A DNA stretch of 15,899 bases from Deltaproteobacteria bacterium UBA5754 (lineage in GTDB: Bacteria > Desulfobacterota > Dissulfuribacteria > Dissulfuribacterales > UBA5754), in assembly GCA_002419025.1 (NCBI GenBank), contig DIFG01000022.1:1-15899 (forward strand). The letters are read 5' to 3'. Both the position numbers and the translations under genes were made by a program. Below are positions 15,337 through 15,899 of this stretch, piece after piece (within the stretch, counting starts at the first letter, position 1; each line of letters begins with the position of its first letter). The notes beneath the pieces were generated by a model. The model saw only the letters and a program-made list of their open reading frames with translations. It searched no databases and had not been told where the DNA came from.

Positions 15337-15899
15337 TGTTGACAATAGTGGACACCAAAGGATTCATGCAGCGAGTTCTTTTTCATAAAATGTCTTTTCA
15401 AAGGTGGCGGGCGAAAGGTAGCCGAGTTTCTTCTGGCGTCTTTGCCGGTTGTAGAAAATTTCGATGTATTCCGTGATCTCCCGTTGGGCCTCCTTTCTGG
15501 TGGTGAAGTGTCGATGAAAGGCGAGTTCGGTTTTAAGGAGCCCCCAGAAGCTTTCCATGGGGGCATTGTCGAAGCAGTTGCCCTTTCCGCTCATGGAAGG
15601 CCGCATCCCGAATTGTTCGAGAAGGCTGCCGAATTCCTGGGAGCAGTACTGGCTGCCGCGATTCGAGTGGTGAAGAAGTCCTGTCTTTAGGTTTGGTGGT
15701 GAGTCTCGCACGGGAAAGCGACTCCATCACGAGATTCCTGGTCATTCGTGGCCCCATGGCATAGCCAACGATCTTCTTACTGCACATATCCTTGTGGGCT
15801 GCGAGATAAAGCCATCCTTCATCCGTGGGGATATAGGTTATGTCGCTCAGCCAGACCTGGCCCGGTGACGACGTATGGAAGTCCTGCTTCAAGAGGTTG
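15337..15899 (-). mobile_element. IS3-family insertion sequence, right-end part
   Basis: The 3' end of an IS3-type element, read on the minus strand, carries the C-terminal half of an orfB transposase. It ends in a terminal sequence that on the plus strand reads TGTTGACAATAGTGGACACC (15337-15356). The terminal TG...CA dinucleotide fits IS3 elements. The end is placed by this dinucleotide and by the point where the vapC reading stops; the other end lies beyond the window, so target duplication cannot be checked. Confidence 0.75.
15364..15899 (-). pseudogene. IS3-family transposase orfB, frameshifted and partial
   Basis: Two overlapping frames together spell one IS3 orfB integrase core. The first (from the window edge to about 15710) has the first catalytic Asp in LSDITYIPTDEGWLYLA. 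The second (from about 15711 to 15364) has LLHHSNRGSQYCS, APMESFWGLLKTE and YNRQRRQKKLGYLSPATFE. They are joined near 15705-15715 by an indel, so no full-length protein is made. In addition the second catalytic residue, normally Asp in HHSDRGSQY, is Asn (codon AAT at 15661-15663). The Glu follows with 35 residues between, as in DD(35)E. The programmed frameshift of IS3 lies between orfA and orfB, not here, so this is decay. The 5' part is outside the window. Confidence 0.88.

Noticed and set aside
1..15899. CRISPR array, tRNA or rRNA genes
   Set aside because: No regularly spaced repeats of CRISPR size and no tRNA or rRNA signatures were seen by reading both strands; a covariance search was not possible.

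Overview
The window reads as a chromosomal segment of a GC-rich Gram-negative bacterium. Desulfobacterota (the former Deltaproteobacteria) is the best guess. The basis is the block pyrG-kdsA-kdsC-lptC-lptA-lptB-rpoN-hpf-ptsN, a long-form HPF, a metal-type KdsA, and a phenylacetate-CoA-ligase/tandem-ACT pair. This is inference from gene content; no marker here fixes the genus. Every gene I support lies on the minus strand, so transcription runs from high to low coordinates.

Right edge (about 14.8-15.9 kb): an IS3-family insertion sequence runs off the window. Its transposase is dead, with a frameshift in the catalytic core and Asn in place of the second catalytic Asp. The element sits inside a PIN-domain (VapC-type) toxin gene that also carries an in-frame amber codon, so this is a decaying toxin-antitoxin locus. 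About 200 bp without a convincing gene follow.

Middle (7.6-14.8 kb): a phosphotransferase of the APH/AmgK type overlaps a 1223-residue AsmA-like envelope protein. After a 165-bp gap filled by a cloverleaf-like palindromic element come cobO (corrinoid adenosyltransferase) and a translationally coupled pair of phenylacetate-CoA ligase-type enzyme and tandem-ACT protein.

Left (0-7.5 kb): a tightly packed envelope and regulation operon. PyrG makes CTP, which is used (among other things) to activate Kdo. KdsA and KdsC make Kdo-8-phosphate and then Kdo. LptC, LptA and LptB belong to the lipopolysaccharide export bridge. RpoN, HPF and PtsN are the usual regulatory tail. Adjacent genes mostly overlap by 4 nt (ATGA or GTGA), with a 14-nt overlap at kdsA/kdsC, a 65-nt overlap at kdsC/lptC and a 6-nt gap at lptB/rpoN. 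The lptC-lptA junction is the exception: it holds a 77-bp hairpin element with 17-bp perfect arms that can be read through in frame into lptA and that encloses the likely lptA ribosome-binding site.

The most unusual features are the two palindromic elements (3835-3911 and 10032-10144). Neither matches a feature I can name. The first looks like an in-frame or RBS-sequestering insertion. The second has two inner hairpins sharing a loop motif and a competing internal pairing.
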